Virus record (IMG/VR): IMGVR_UViG_3300030380_003009
Location: 1-44,335 of that record
DNA: 44,335 nucleotides
DNA from: a virus
Reading direction: 5' to 3' (one strand)
Shown here in pieces: positions 17,880-25,338 of this stretch; position 1 is the first letter of the stretch; every line of letters starts with the position of its first letter. The notes below the pieces were generated by a model. The model saw only the letters and a program-made list of their open reading frames with translations, was not told where the DNA came from and searched no databases. The position numbers were made by a program, and so were the translations under genes.

Positions 17880-17973
17880 AAAGGAAGTTAATCAGTTATA
17901 GTGTGTGGCAAGGTTTTGTTTTTTCATGGGTGTTTGTGATAGGCACTGTACTTCCTTTCCCTTGCCAACACAC
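17880..17973 (+). ncRNA. Structured RNA with predicted pseudoknot
   Basis: Two long stems cross: AAAGGAAGT (17880-17888) with ACTTCCTTT (17950-17958), 9 bp; and 17901-17913 with 17960-17973, 13 bp with one bulged A. The order is A-B-A'-B', the pseudoknot topology, with linkers of 12, 36 and 1 bases. No gene occupies the 331-base gap. Both stems are perfect apart from the bulge. The crossing could also reflect two alternative folds. Confidence 0.6.
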
Positions 17974-18001
17974 CCCTAATCAGATTTTAGATAGATGTAA
18001 A

Positions 18002-18056
18002 AATATAGTTACCCAATAGATAACATTGTGTTACACAATCGTAAGGGAACTATATT
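18002..18056 (+). ncRNA. Hairpin with inner stem-loop
   Basis: AATATAGTT/AACTATATT (18002-18010/18048-18056) extends through CCC/GGG (18012-18014/18045-18047) past one bulged A. It encloses ATTGTG/CACAAT (18025-18030/18034-18039) with a TTA loop. It lies in the same gap as the predicted pseudoknot and may be part of one larger RNA. Confidence 0.5.
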
Positions 18057-18092
18057 GCACCATGTAAAAGGTCAGAGGTTGGGCCAAATAAA

Positions 18093-18157
18093 CGACATGG
18101 TTGTCGAGTAGGTAACTACTTTAATCACCCGATTGCAACGGAAGACGACAATACCTA
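18093..18157 (+). ncRNA. Segment with mutually exclusive small stems
   Basis: TGTCG (18102-18106) can pair with CGACA upstream (18093-18097, loop TGGT) or with CGACA downstream (18146-18150). AGTAG/CTACT (18107-18111/18116-18120) closes a GTAA loop, a GNRA-type tetraloop in RNA. TAGGTA (18109-18114) can also pair with TACCTA (18152-18157). Each stem is short, so this is less certain than the other elements. Confidence 0.35.
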
Positions 18158-18208
18158 ACAAGTAGGCACATCTATCTAATAAATTTAATAACTATAAGGA
18201 ATAATAAT

Positions 18209-18382
18209 ATGAAAATAAAAAGCAAAGAAGTAATAGATAGAGATACAATTTGGCTTGTTTATTATGACGATGAAAATGATGAATTGTATCGCACAAGAGT
18301 AGAAAAAGTAAAAGAAAGATGGAACAAAGAAGCAGAATATGCGTTAGATAAATATAATGATAATAAGGAGAGTTATAGATGA
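18209..18382 (+). CDS. Very small charged protein
   Basis: 57 codons (MKIKSKEVIDRDTIWLVYYDDENDELYRT...). ATAAGGAAT precedes the ATG, and the stop overlaps the next start at ATGA. The N-terminal part looks like a short beta-hairpin (TIWLVYYDDENDELYRTRV). No family recognised. Confidence 0.5.
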   Translation: MKIKSKEVIDRDTIWLVYYDDENDELYRTRVEKVKERWNKEAEYALDKYNDNKESYR

Positions 18383-18591
18383 AAATAGAAAGGTTCTTAG
18401 ATAAAAAACTTGAACACGCACAATCTCATTCAACATGGTTTTGGTTACAAGAAATATATAAAATAGGACAATATCTAAATGACGATGGAACGCTTGATGA
18501 AATAACAATGCAAGGCGAGTTCAATGAGGAAATAGATATTGTCAAAGAATGGATTAAGGAATGGAAGGAAATGAATAATGAAAAAAGATAA
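18379..18591 (+). CDS. Hypothetical small early protein
   Basis: 70 residues, helical, W-rich and acidic (STWFWLQEIYKIGQYLNDD; EEIDIVKEWIKEWKEMNNE). It has AAGGAG upstream of the ATG and overlaps both neighbours. Function unknown. Confidence 0.55.
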   Translation: MKIERFLDKKLEHAQSHSTWFWLQEIYKIGQYLNDDGTLDEITMQGEFNEEIDIVKEWIKEWKEMNNEKR

Positions 18592-18895
18592 TATAACATA
18601 CATTGATGGTACAGGAAAAGAAATAACCAGTAAAGAGAAGTATACTGAATTTCCTTACAGTATGGAACAAGTTACATTTTTGGAAGAAGGACATGAAATG
18701 CTTACAATAGAAAATCCTTTTTCAAAAGAAACATATAGGTTATCGCCAGTAGAGGAAAGTGTATACTCAATGATTATGGGTGCACAATTTATGCCTGGTT
18801 ATATGACTAATCCTAAATTACAAAACATTGTAAGAAAAGGATTAGATTGGTTTAGAGATAACAATGCAAAAGCGTATATGACGCTATTAGATTAA
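18578..18895 (+). CDS. Hypothetical early protein
   Basis: 105 residues, starting MKKDNITYIDGTGKEITSK and including NPFSKETYRLSPVEESVYSM. The middle-to-C-terminal part (SPVEESVYSMIMGAQFMPG, then KGLDWFRDNNAKAYMTLLD) is helical; similar short segments occur in unnamed marine phage proteins. It overlaps the previous gene by 14 bp after GGAAGG. Function unknown. Confidence 0.55.
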   Translation: MKKDNITYIDGTGKEITSKEKYTEFPYSMEQVTFLEEGHEMLTIENPFSKETYRLSPVEESVYSMIMGAQFMPGYMTNPKLQNIVRKGLDWFRDNNAKAYMTLLD

Positions 18896-18911
18896 TAATA
18901 ATAATAATTAC

Positions 18912-18968
18912 AATGATGGAACGAACGGCGTTATACGCTAGGTGAGGTGTGGAGTGGGTTCCATTATT
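18912..18968 (+). ncRNA. Intercistronic stem with 11-bp closing helix
   Basis: Bases 18912-18922 pair with 18958-18968 over 11 bp with one G.T position, around a short GCGT/ACGC hairpin (18928-18931/18935-18938, loop TAT). It ends 12 bp before AGGAGAG and the next ATG. The enclosed GGTGAGGTGTGGAGTGG tract (from 18941) is unusually G-rich for this genome. Confidence 0.5.
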
Positions 18969-18990
18969 ATAATAATAAAAGGAGAGTAAA

Positions 18991-19713
18991 ATGATAGATA
19001 GAACTATGTGGTTCTTATATAACAGACTTGGTGACAACGATAGACAAGCACCAAGTATCGATTCTATTTCTGGTATGTTCTTTAATTACTGGAAAATAAT
19101 GAATGTAATGGATATTAATACACAAACATTGAGTGCTATTGATATTTACAATGGTCTAAATACTTGCTATGATAAAATGGCAAAATCAACAGCAAAAAAC
19201 CTATATGAATATGGTGAAGTTCCAGCAAATGCAGATTATCGTATTAGTTATTACGAACAAGAACATGAAATATATGATACATATGCTTGCTGCACAAATC
19301 TAAATGAAGTCTTAATCGAAGGCGGTGAACCTGAATTTGATGATACAGAACCATTTAGAGAAGCACTAAACGAAGTAGCATACGAAAATATAGAGTATGA
19401 AATTGAAAGTGAGTCATTCACTTTAAATGACGACGCTATCGAATGGTACAAAACTTGTCACCCTGGAGATGATAAGTTGGTTACTTATATGTATGATACT
19501 GGAAAGAACCTTGATTGGGAAGACATTGAAGAGTTCCTTGGTGATAAACTAGATATGGTAGACCACCAAAATGCAGATATGCATATTACTCAAATTAGAA
19601 AGTTTATGTTAGATAGACTTGCTAATCAAAATGTAAATATCATAGATGGTTTAGAACAAACTGAAAATGGTATGAAAGAAGTAGACCCTAATACAGGTGA
19701 ACTTCAAGATTAA
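18991..19713 (+). CDS. Acidic hypothetical early protein
   Basis: 240 residues, very acidic. It starts MIDRTMWFLYNRLGDNDRQ, and the centre (about 90-150) holds CCTNLNEVLIEGGEPEFDD, with a Cys-Cys pair. The C-terminal half is helical (WEDIEEFLGDKLDMVDH; ITQIRKFMLDRLANQN). The charge could suit a DNA mimic or host-protein inhibitor, but nothing proves it. AGGAGAG precedes the ATG, and structured elements lie on both sides. No family is recognised. Confidence 0.6.
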   Translation: MIDRTMWFLYNRLGDNDRQAPSIDSISGMFFNYWKIMNVMDINTQTLSAIDIYNGLNTCYDKMAKSTAKNLYEYGEVPANADYRISYYEQEHEIYDTYACCTNLNEVLIEGGEPEFDDTEPFREALNEVAYENIEYEIESESFTLNDDAIEWYKTCHPGDDKLVTYMYDTGKNLDWEDIEEFLGDKLDMVDHQNADMHITQIRKFMLDRLANQNVNIIDGLEQTENGMKEVDPNTGELQD

Positions 19714-19715
19714 TT

Positions 19716-19818
19716 AGTTACATTACAGGTGGTGTAACTTAAATCAGAATAGAGATAGTATAGTATAGTTAAAGGTATCAGCTGTGAGCATTCTATACCT
19801 CTGCTATCTCAGTTCTGA
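19716..19818 (+). ncRNA. Intercistronic hairpin pair
   Basis: AGTTACA/TGTAACT (19716-19722/19733-19739) forms one hairpin. A second, longer one stacks three helices: TCAGAA/TTCTGA (19744-19749/19813-19818), GAGATAG/CTATCTC (19752-19758/19804-19810) and AGGTAT/ATACCT (19773-19778/19795-19800). The 19 paired positions are perfect. It ends about 15 bp before AAGGAG and the next ATG. Confidence 0.6.
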
Positions 19819-19845
19819 ATAATATTAATAATAAGGAGAAATAAA

Positions 19846-20295
19846 ATGGGTTTAGACCAATATGCAGGTACAATGCGTACAAAAACATATGAATACACAA
19901 CACCAGAAGGTGAAAAGAAAGAAGATAAATATCAGATGGCAGGTCCATTTGAATGGCGTAAACACGCAAGATTACAAGAGTTTATGAATAAACTTTATAT
20001 GGAAAGAAATAAACTTGAATCAAAATGGGAACAAGATGATTTACAAAATGGGGAAGTTGTTTGGAACCCTATATCTTGGAACTCAATAGAACTTTCAGAA
20101 GAAGACATTGACAGATTAGAAAAAGCTATAAGAAATCATTATAGTGGATACTTTTGTGATGGTGGATTCTTTTGGGGTCATGAAATTCAAGAGTCTCAAG
20201 CACAATACTACATAGATAAAGATTTAGAATTTGTAGAATTTGCAAGAGAAGCATTGGCAGATGGCGAAACAGTCATCTACGAATGTAGTTGGTAA
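19846..20295 (+). CDS. MGLDQYA-type conserved phage protein
   Basis: 149 residues. The MGLDxYA start, the FEWRKHARLQEFMNKLY helix and the SGYFCDGGFFWGHE motif mark a family found in many phages whose function is unknown; it is sometimes wrongly labelled phosphoglycerate kinase. No kinase motif is visible. The middle FCDGGFFWGHE is the most distinctive part and could be an active or binding site. AAGGAG lies 9 bp before the start. Confidence 0.65.
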   Translation: MGLDQYAGTMRTKTYEYTTPEGEKKEDKYQMAGPFEWRKHARLQEFMNKLYMERNKLESKWEQDDLQNGEVVWNPISWNSIELSEEDIDRLEKAIRNHYSGYFCDGGFFWGHEIQESQAQYYIDKDLEFVEFAREALADGETVIYECSW

Positions 20296-20304
20296 TATTA
20301 ACAT

Positions 20305-20502
20305 TACAGGAAGACTGGCTACTGTACAGAAGTCGTATAGAGAAGATAGCACGACCCTCTTCCTGTATAATTGTCCCCTAGTGATGGCCTGGTACCTCAC
20401 GGTATACCGAGATAAAGAACTGTTGCTAGGTTCGCAACGACTAACCATTCTCAATGGTATGTGGGGTATAAATCTAGATGGTAAACACAGCTAGGGGATA
20501 AT
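20305..20502 (+). ncRNA. Two-domain structured intercistronic RNA
   Basis: First domain: 20305-20314 pairs with 20358-20367 (10 bp), enclosing GTCGT/ACGAC (20332-20336/20351-20355). Second domain: 20370-20381 pairs with 20491-20502 (12 bp, one G.T position), enclosing GTTGC/GCAAC (20422-20426/20434-20438), ACCATT/AATGGT (20444-20449/20453-20458) and GGTA/TACC (20391-20394/20405-20408). This multibranch layout fills the 225-base gap. The AGGAGG for the next gene follows 8 bp later. It is not a recognisable tRNA. Confidence 0.6.
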
Positions 20503-20520
20503 AAATAATAAGGAGGGCAT

Positions 20521-20733
20521 ATGCCTTGGAAAGTAATAGATGGACAACCAAAATTCTATGTAGAAACAAATGTAAAACATACAAAAACTTGGCGTACAAA
20601 AACTAATAAAGAGTTTTATGAACGCTTTGGACACTGGTATTGGTTTACTGGTTATCAAAAAAGAAAAAGAAAAGGTTGGATAGAACAATATGATAGGAGT
20701 GCAAATGAGTCTAGTACCAAAGGACATGGATGA
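20521..20733 (+). CDS. Small basic early protein
   Basis: 70 residues, basic and aromatic (EFYERFGHWYWFTGYQKRKRKGW). Strong AGGAGG 5 bp before ATG. It overlaps the next gene by 29 bp. Basic aromatic composition could suit nucleic-acid binding. No family recognised. Confidence 0.55.
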   Translation: MPWKVIDGQPKFYVETNVKHTKTWRTKTNKEFYERFGHWYWFTGYQKRKRKGWIEQYDRSANESSTKGHG

Positions 20734-20959
20734 TATGTGGGTATGTGATTATTGCGGCTCAGAAGAAGTACAAACAAGAGCATGGATTATTATAAATACA
20801 GAAGAAGTTATGGATACTTTAGATGATATTTATTGGTGCGATGGATGTAAAGATGAAGTGAATGCAATAACATACTTTGAATTTAAAGAAAAGATTGCCG
20901 AAGAATGTGGAGGCAATAAAGATAAATATGATAAAATAATGGACGGGAGTAGAATGTAA
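20705..20959 (+). CDS. Small zinc-ribbon-like protein
   Basis: 84 residues from ATG 20705, chosen because ATAGGAG lies 7 bp upstream; the alternative ATG at 20690 lacks one. Two CxxC pairs (C14/C17 in VCDYCGSE and C45/C48 in YWCDGCKDE) suggest a zinc ribbon. A DNA-binding or transcription-modulating role is possible. The stop overlaps the next ATG (TAATG). Confidence 0.6.
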   Translation: MSLVPKDMDDMWVCDYCGSEEVQTRAWIIINTEEVMDTLDDIYWCDGCKDEVNAITYFEFKEKIAEECGGNKDKYDKIMDGSRM

Positions 20960-21177
20960 TGGAAAAAATAGATGCAAAAATAGAAATAAATGTATATTAT
21001 TCTTTTGACGAAGAAACAGGATATTATTTAGATGCTGATAGTATTAGGTCAGATTTTGAACAAGCGTTAGATGATGTCGAAGCTAATGTATCACATTTAA
21101 ATCACGAACGTGATGAACATTTAAGAACAAAATATATGGAGTTTCCTGAAAGAGAAACTGATGGTGTTGAGTTATGA
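20959..21177 (+). CDS. Hypothetical small acidic protein
   Basis: 72 residues, acidic, beginning MEKIDAKIEINVYYSFDEETG. It overlaps both neighbours (TAATG upstream, ATGA downstream), as expected for a coupled operon. Function unknown. Confidence 0.5.
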   Translation: MEKIDAKIEINVYYSFDEETGYYLDADSIRSDFEQALDDVEANVSHLNHERDEHLRTKYMEFPERETDGVEL

Positions 21178-21335
21178 GCATTAAAAAAACAACTGATAAA
21201 GAATGTTTAGAAGCAATAGATTACTTTATTAATATGGATATGATAAATAATAGAATGAATAGCGATGAAAGACATTATTGTGCAATATTAATTAAAAGAG
21301 TAGTAGAAACATTGGAGGTTACAAATGGAAAATAA
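21174..21335 (+). CDS. Very small hypothetical protein
   Basis: 53 codons (MSIKKTTDKECLEAIDYFIN...), ending ...VVETLEVTNGK. It overlaps its neighbours by 4 and 11 bp, which supports translation. No family recognised. Confidence 0.5.
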   Translation: MSIKKTTDKECLEAIDYFINMDMINNRMNSDERHYCAILIKRVVETLEVTNGK

Positions 21336-21714
21336 TGCAAGAATAATAACTAATATACAGAACACTTTAAAAATGGTGCGTGAACAGCTTGATGCTGAAA
21401 ATGCAGTGCCACAAAAAGTAAAATATACATCATTGCTAATAGATGATATTGGTCAACGATTAGATATTGGTGCTGAAAAATATGGTATGCAAGTACCAAT
21501 AGAAGAATCAGATGGTAGAATATTTACGCAAGAAGCATACGAAGAATTATGTGATGCTATTGTGTATTTATCTTCTGTTGGCTTAAACTTAATTAGTAAA
21601 GCTAATACAGAAGATGAAAGATATCACGCACATATGATGGGTAATATATTGTTTAATACTTGTTATCAAACAATTAAATATATGGAGTTGATATATGATA
21701 AAGAAACGATATAG
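21325..21714 (+). CDS. Possible MazG-like nucleotide pyrophosphohydrolase
   Basis: 129 residues, helical. EAYEELCDAIVYL (residues 70-82) resembles the second half of the ExxE...ExxD metal motif of MazG/dUTPase-like enzymes, with E70, E73/E74 and D77. The first half (ExxE near residue 40) is not clear. Such phage proteins may remove alarmones or unwanted dNTPs. The ATG follows GGAGG with 7 bp and overlaps the previous gene. Weak family call. Confidence 0.35.
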   Translation: MENNARIITNIQNTLKMVREQLDAENAVPQKVKYTSLLIDDIGQRLDIGAEKYGMQVPIEESDGRIFTQEAYEELCDAIVYLSSVGLNLISKANTEDERYHAHMMGNILFNTCYQTIKYMELIYDKETI

Positions 21715-21943
21715 AAAAGATGAATTACAATTACTTGCAAAACAGTTTGTAATGAAAAGAATAGAAGGGTTTGAGATAGAAGAACAGCGTAAATATTATC
21801 TCGAACCTAAGTTAGTAGATGAATGGTCATATTATGTTTATTGTACATGGAGAGAAAATACTATGATAAGAGGTTGGGATTTGAAATATCTATATGACAC
21901 ACCCCTTGGTATGCCTGTATATACAGTAGATAAACCATTTTAG
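21695..21943 (+). CDS. Hypothetical small basic protein
   Basis: 82 residues, basic and aromatic (KDELQLLAKQFVMKRIEG; WSYYVYCTWRENTMIRGWD). GGAG precedes the ATG, which lies inside the end of the previous gene. A long hairpin follows. Function unknown. Confidence 0.5.
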   Translation: MIKKRYRKDELQLLAKQFVMKRIEGFEIEEQRKYYLEPKLVDEWSYYVYCTWRENTMIRGWDLKYLYDTPLGMPVYTVDKPF

Positions 21944-21954
21944 TAAATAAAATA

Positions 21955-21995
21955 ATTGGATTAGTGGGTTATTATATATAACTTACTAGTCCAAT
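21955..21995 (+). ncRNA. 18-bp intercistronic hairpin
   Basis: Bases 21955-21972 pair with 21978-21995 over 18 bp, with three G.T-type positions and a 5-base TATAT loop. The three G.T positions would weaken a DNA cruciform but are stable in RNA, which argues that transcript structure is what is kept. No T-run follows, so it is not a typical intrinsic terminator. AAGGAG and the annealing-protein ATG follow after about 20 bp. Confidence 0.65.
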
Positions 21996-22023
21996 AATAA
22001 TAAAAATATAATAAGGAGATTAT

Positions 22024-22590
22024 ATGAAGTTTAAAGGTAGAGAATATACCGAAGTAAAAGATAGACTTATCGCATTCGCAGATGAGTTTCCACAAGCATC
22101 GATACAGACAGAACTAATTAGTGTAAGTCAAGTTATTGATACACCTACAGGAGAAACCTGTAATGAATATGTTGTTAAAGCAACAGTAATTCCAAATCCA
22201 GTAAAAGAACCAGAATGGTTTTATGTGGGTCATGCAGCTGAACGTGATAACACAGGATTTGTAAATAAAACATCAGCATTAGAAAATGGTGAAACATCAG
22301 CAGTAGGTCGTGCATTAGCATTTGCAGGATTTGGTGGTGACTTTGCTATTGCTAGTAAAGAAGAAGTAGATAATGCTAAAGCTAAACAAAAGCAAATTAA
22401 TCCTACAATCAAATCATTAGAGGCGATGGATAAAGCAGCTAGATTAGCTAATGATGCAAAGAAACTTCCAGAAGATGATTACTTGCGTTATAAACAAAAA
22501 CGTCAAGCAGGATTCTTCGATACAAAACTTAAAGTAAGTCAAAGTACAGAATACTTTGAATCGTTAACGAAGAAAAAAGGAGCTAAATAA
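22024..22590 (+). CDS. Putative single-strand annealing protein (ERF-like)
   Basis: 188 residues. The NKTSALENGETSAVGRALA motif (81-99), followed by GFGGDFAIASKEEVDNA, resembles a group of phage recombination and annealing proteins. The first 70 residues (VKDRLIAFADEFPQASIQTE; VVKATVIPNP) form the expected alpha/beta start. It would anneal or protect single strands during phage recombination. The next gene encodes an SSB-like protein, and a resolvase-like nuclease lies nearby. Family assignment by eye. Confidence 0.6.
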   Translation: MKFKGREYTEVKDRLIAFADEFPQASIQTELISVSQVIDTPTGETCNEYVVKATVIPNPVKEPEWFYVGHAAERDNTGFVNKTSALENGETSAVGRALAFAGFGGDFAIASKEEVDNAKAKQKQINPTIKSLEAMDKAARLANDAKKLPEDDYLRYKQKRQAGFFDTKLKVSQSTEYFESLTKKKGAK

Positions 22591-23130
22591 ATGGCTATAA
22601 CTGGAACTAAAGTGAAGACCAACACTTCCAATAAAAATTGGTTTGTAAATCAATGTCGTATTGTTGAAGCAGAACAAATTGACTCTCAATACAATGACTG
22701 TAGTATTAGATTAAAACTAGAAGATAAAGACAATGGATATAACTACACTACATTTATCAATCAGAACTTTGAAAAAGATGTGAATGGTATTGTAACTGGT
22801 ATGGCGTATCCAGAAGATTTAAATACTCTTTATCTTGCATCTGGAAAAGATATAAATGTATCTGATGTAGGTGAAGTAAATGTTGATACGTTAATTGATG
22901 GAGAAGTTGCTGTTATTAATTATGCAGCATCTGGTAAATATAAAAGAGCTACTTGGGGAGTAGTATCTAATCCTAATGATACAGATGAGTTAGAAAAGAA
23001 ATTTATGGCTCAGATAGCAAAAGGTTATCCTAAAAACTATCAACAACCTCAAGAAACAATGGTAGAAGAAATGCTTGGCAATAGAGAACCAGCTAAGAAA
23101 ACTGAAACTGTTGAAGACCTTCCTTTCTAA
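22591..23130 (+). CDS. ssb: Single-stranded DNA-binding protein
   Basis: 179 residues. It ends VEDLPF (174-179), matching the acidic Phe-terminated tip by which SSBs recruit partner enzymes. The first ~110 residues have an OB-fold-like run of beta strands (CSIRLKLEDKDNGYNYTTFI). It coats single-stranded DNA during replication and pairs naturally with the annealing protein directly upstream. Start follows AGGAGC; the stop overlaps the next gene (TAATG). Confidence 0.75.
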   Translation: MAITGTKVKTNTSNKNWFVNQCRIVEAEQIDSQYNDCSIRLKLEDKDNGYNYTTFINQNFEKDVNGIVTGMAYPEDLNTLYLASGKDINVSDVGEVNVDTLIDGEVAVINYAASGKYKRATWGVVSNPNDTDELEKKFMAQIAKGYPKNYQQPQETMVEEMLGNREPAKKTETVEDLPF

Positions 23131-23390
23131 TGACTGCAGAAGGTATAATATTAAGATGGATTGACAGTAGAGCTAATTCTTCTGACCCCTGGTTTGCTTC
23201 CTATGATTTAGAAGCAGAAGTACCAGTGTATGGAAGGTTAGCTCATCAAAAAGTACACACCCCAAGTACTTATTCTAGAGCATTTAGAAAGATTCGTGAA
23301 AGTAATACTTTGATGCGTTTAGGTCTAGAATTAGAAGAAACTGTAATCCCAACAACAAAGGCTAAAGGATGGAAAATAAAGAGACTATAA
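23130..23390 (+). CDS. Small winged-helix-like hypothetical protein
   Basis: 86 residues, starting MTAEGIILRWIDSRANSSD. Helix-turn segments (HTPSTYSRAFRKIRESNTL) followed by KAKGWKIKRL could form a small winged helix. It overlaps SSB upstream and the primase-helicase downstream. A replication accessory role is inferred from position; no family match was seen. Confidence 0.45.
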   Translation: MTAEGIILRWIDSRANSSDPWFASYDLEAEVPVYGRLAHQKVHTPSTYSRAFRKIRESNTLMRLGLELEETVIPTTKAKGWKIKRL

Positions 23391-25156
23391 TTGAAATTAT
23401 CAATGGTAGTGTCTCTAATAGAAATCGCATAGGTACCATCGATGAATTTAATAAGTTAGTTAAAAGTAATGCGTGGAATGGTGAGATGTATCGCAGCTAT
23501 TATAGCTTTGATGAAACACTAAGTCAACACATGGAAGTTAACAGAACAGTTAAAGGATTCGATGGTTTAACCTATTTGGATTCTATTATATTAGATGTAG
23601 ACAAAGGCAATATTGCCGATGATGCATTCCAACCTTATCTGTTGCAATGTCTAGAAGAAATTACAGATTTAGGCATTGACAAATCTCACGTGAATATATG
23701 GTTTAGTGGTAATGGATATCATGTAGAACTATTAAATGTATTTGGATTTCAACCCAGTAGGTTATTACACGAAAAAGTAAAACTTACTATGAAAGAACAT
23801 TTATCATTTGCAGATAGTATATTTGATAAAACACGTATCATTAGAGCACCATGGAGTTTAAATAAAAAGACAGGACTATATAAAGTGTTTATTCCATATA
23901 GTCTTATCTGGAATCTTAAGTACGATGATGTAAAACATATGGCTAAAGATTATAAATCATATAAACACTGGAAAGAAGATGGTTGGTACGACACGTTAAA
24001 TGTTGATAAAGAAGTAGAACCATACTTACAGAACTTAATTGTTTCTACGTCACAAGCAGTTAGCACTGGTGGATACAAAAGTAAAGATACTACGTCAGTA
24101 GTTACTTGTATGCAACACGCTTTTAATGAAGGACCAATAGAAGGACAACGTAATATGAAAATGATGCGTATGTCTAGCACCTATAAAAGAGCAGGTGTAC
24201 CTTATGTAGTTGCTTTAAACGGTATGCTACAATGGTCTAATGGTGCTATGGATGACGAAGAAGTAATTAGAACTGTAAGTAATGTATTTGATGGTAACTA
24301 TCAATATGGCTGCAATGATGTAATTATGTCTGAGTACTGTGACCCAAAGTGTATTCATTTCAAAAGAAAAGATTATACATTGGATATCAAGAATGTAAAT
24401 GACATGACTAAATCATTAGTAGAATATTTGAAAAATGATATTACCAAGAAGTCAATTAATATGGCTGATATATTTAACTGCCAAGACTATATCATAAAAC
24501 CAGGAGAGTTAGTTGTATTTTCTGGTGATACTGGTATGGGTAAATCTGCATTTGTACAAAATGTAGTAGTAGGAGCACTTAAAGATACATTGTTCTTATC
24601 ATTAGAGATGAATGAGTTTCTAACATTTAGAAGATTTGTTCAAATAGCTAATAACAAAACAGAAGGATGGGTTATAGACCAAGTAAAATCTAACCCAGAT
24701 ATATCGTTTGAAGAACAATTAGGTCATATACAAGTAATGACAATAGCACCAGAAATAGAAGCTATTAAGAAGGTAATTGCTACGCATGAACCTAACATCT
24801 TAGTAGTAGATACGACTGATGAGGTGCACGTTGATAGAGTAGAGTCTGAAATACAAAGACAAAACATTATCATTGGTGCACTAAAAGAAATGGCACAGAA
24901 ACATAATATAATTATTATAGCTGTGCATCACGTTAACAAGATATCTGCAGCAGGTAATACTATAGCTCTACACTCACTAAAGGGTAGTACGAATGTAGTA
25001 CAAAAAGCAGATAAAGTAATTATGGTTAAAGGTAATCGTGACGAAAAAGCTAGAGTGATATCTAGTGAGAAATCAAGAGATGATGGCAAGTTTGAAATGA
25101 CAGCACTATTTGATTATGAAACGATGACCTTTAGGCAGGTTGATTGGAGTCAATAA
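23369..25156 (+). CDS. Primase-helicase (AEP primase fused to DnaB-like helicase)
   Basis: 595 residues. The N-terminal primase shows ILDVD (74-78, metal Asp pair D76/D78), SGNGYH (113-118) and RAPWSLN (159-165), all hallmarks of archaeo-eukaryotic-type primases. A Cys cluster near 325-335 (EYCDPKC) may bind zinc. The C-terminal half has Walker A GDTGMGKS (386-393) and Walker B LVVD (478-481), as in DnaB/RecA-type helicases. It would make primers and unwind the fork, acting with SSB. It overlaps the previous gene by 22 bp. No polymerase is seen beside it. Confidence 0.85.
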   Translation: MENKETIIEIINGSVSNRNRIGTIDEFNKLVKSNAWNGEMYRSYYSFDETLSQHMEVNRTVKGFDGLTYLDSIILDVDKGNIADDAFQPYLLQCLEEITDLGIDKSHVNIWFSGNGYHVELLNVFGFQPSRLLHEKVKLTMKEHLSFADSIFDKTRIIRAPWSLNKKTGLYKVFIPYSLIWNLKYDDVKHMAKDYKSYKHWKEDGWYDTLNVDKEVEPYLQNLIVSTSQAVSTGGYKSKDTTSVVTCMQHAFNEGPIEGQRNMKMMRMSSTYKRAGVPYVVALNGMLQWSNGAMDDEEVIRTVSNVFDGNYQYGCNDVIMSEYCDPKCIHFKRKDYTLDIKNVNDMTKSLVEYLKNDITKKSINMADIFNCQDYIIKPGELVVFSGDTGMGKSAFVQNVVVGALKDTLFLSLEMNEFLTFRRFVQIANNKTEGWVIDQVKSNPDISFEEQLGHIQVMTIAPEIEAIKKVIATHEPNILVVDTTDEVHVDRVESEIQRQNIIIGALKEMAQKHNIIIIAVHHVNKISAAGNTIALHSLKGSTNVVQKADKVIMVKGNRDEKARVISSEKSRDDGKFEMTALFDYETMTFRQVDWSQ

Positions 25157-25338
25157 TGATAAGAATAGATACAGTTAATAACGAACAAATTATTATGCAA
25201 CGACTAACGTTGTTATATCTATTTCAATTTGGTGTATCATTTCAAGACTTGGATGGTCAACACTTTGGAATTATATTTGCTATAGGACCAATAGAGTTGA
25301 ACTTTACAGTGAGGTTATGGAATGGCACACAGAAATAA
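25156..25338 (+). CDS. Hypothetical small protein
   Basis: 60 residues from ATG 25156 (MIRIDTVNNEQIIMQRL), chosen because GGAG lies 6 bp upstream and TAATG overlaps the helicase stop. Beta-rich (GQHFGIIFAIGPIELNFTV). Ends inside the nuclease gene. Function unknown. Confidence 0.5.
   Translation: MIRIDTVNNEQIIMQRLTLLYLFQFGVSFQDLDGQHFGIIFAIGPIELNFTVRLWNGTQK

Noticed and set aside
20240-20494. Plus-strand 84-codon frame across the gap after the MGLDQYA-type gene
   Set aside because: It begins inside the upstream gene without a ribosome site and runs through the two structured domains at 20305-20502. The stem pairing, not the frame, explains the sequence.
20370-20502. tRNA-like fold
   Set aside because: A 12-bp closing helix, no 7-bp acceptor, no anticodon-loop layout and no GGTTCRA T-arm in the right place.
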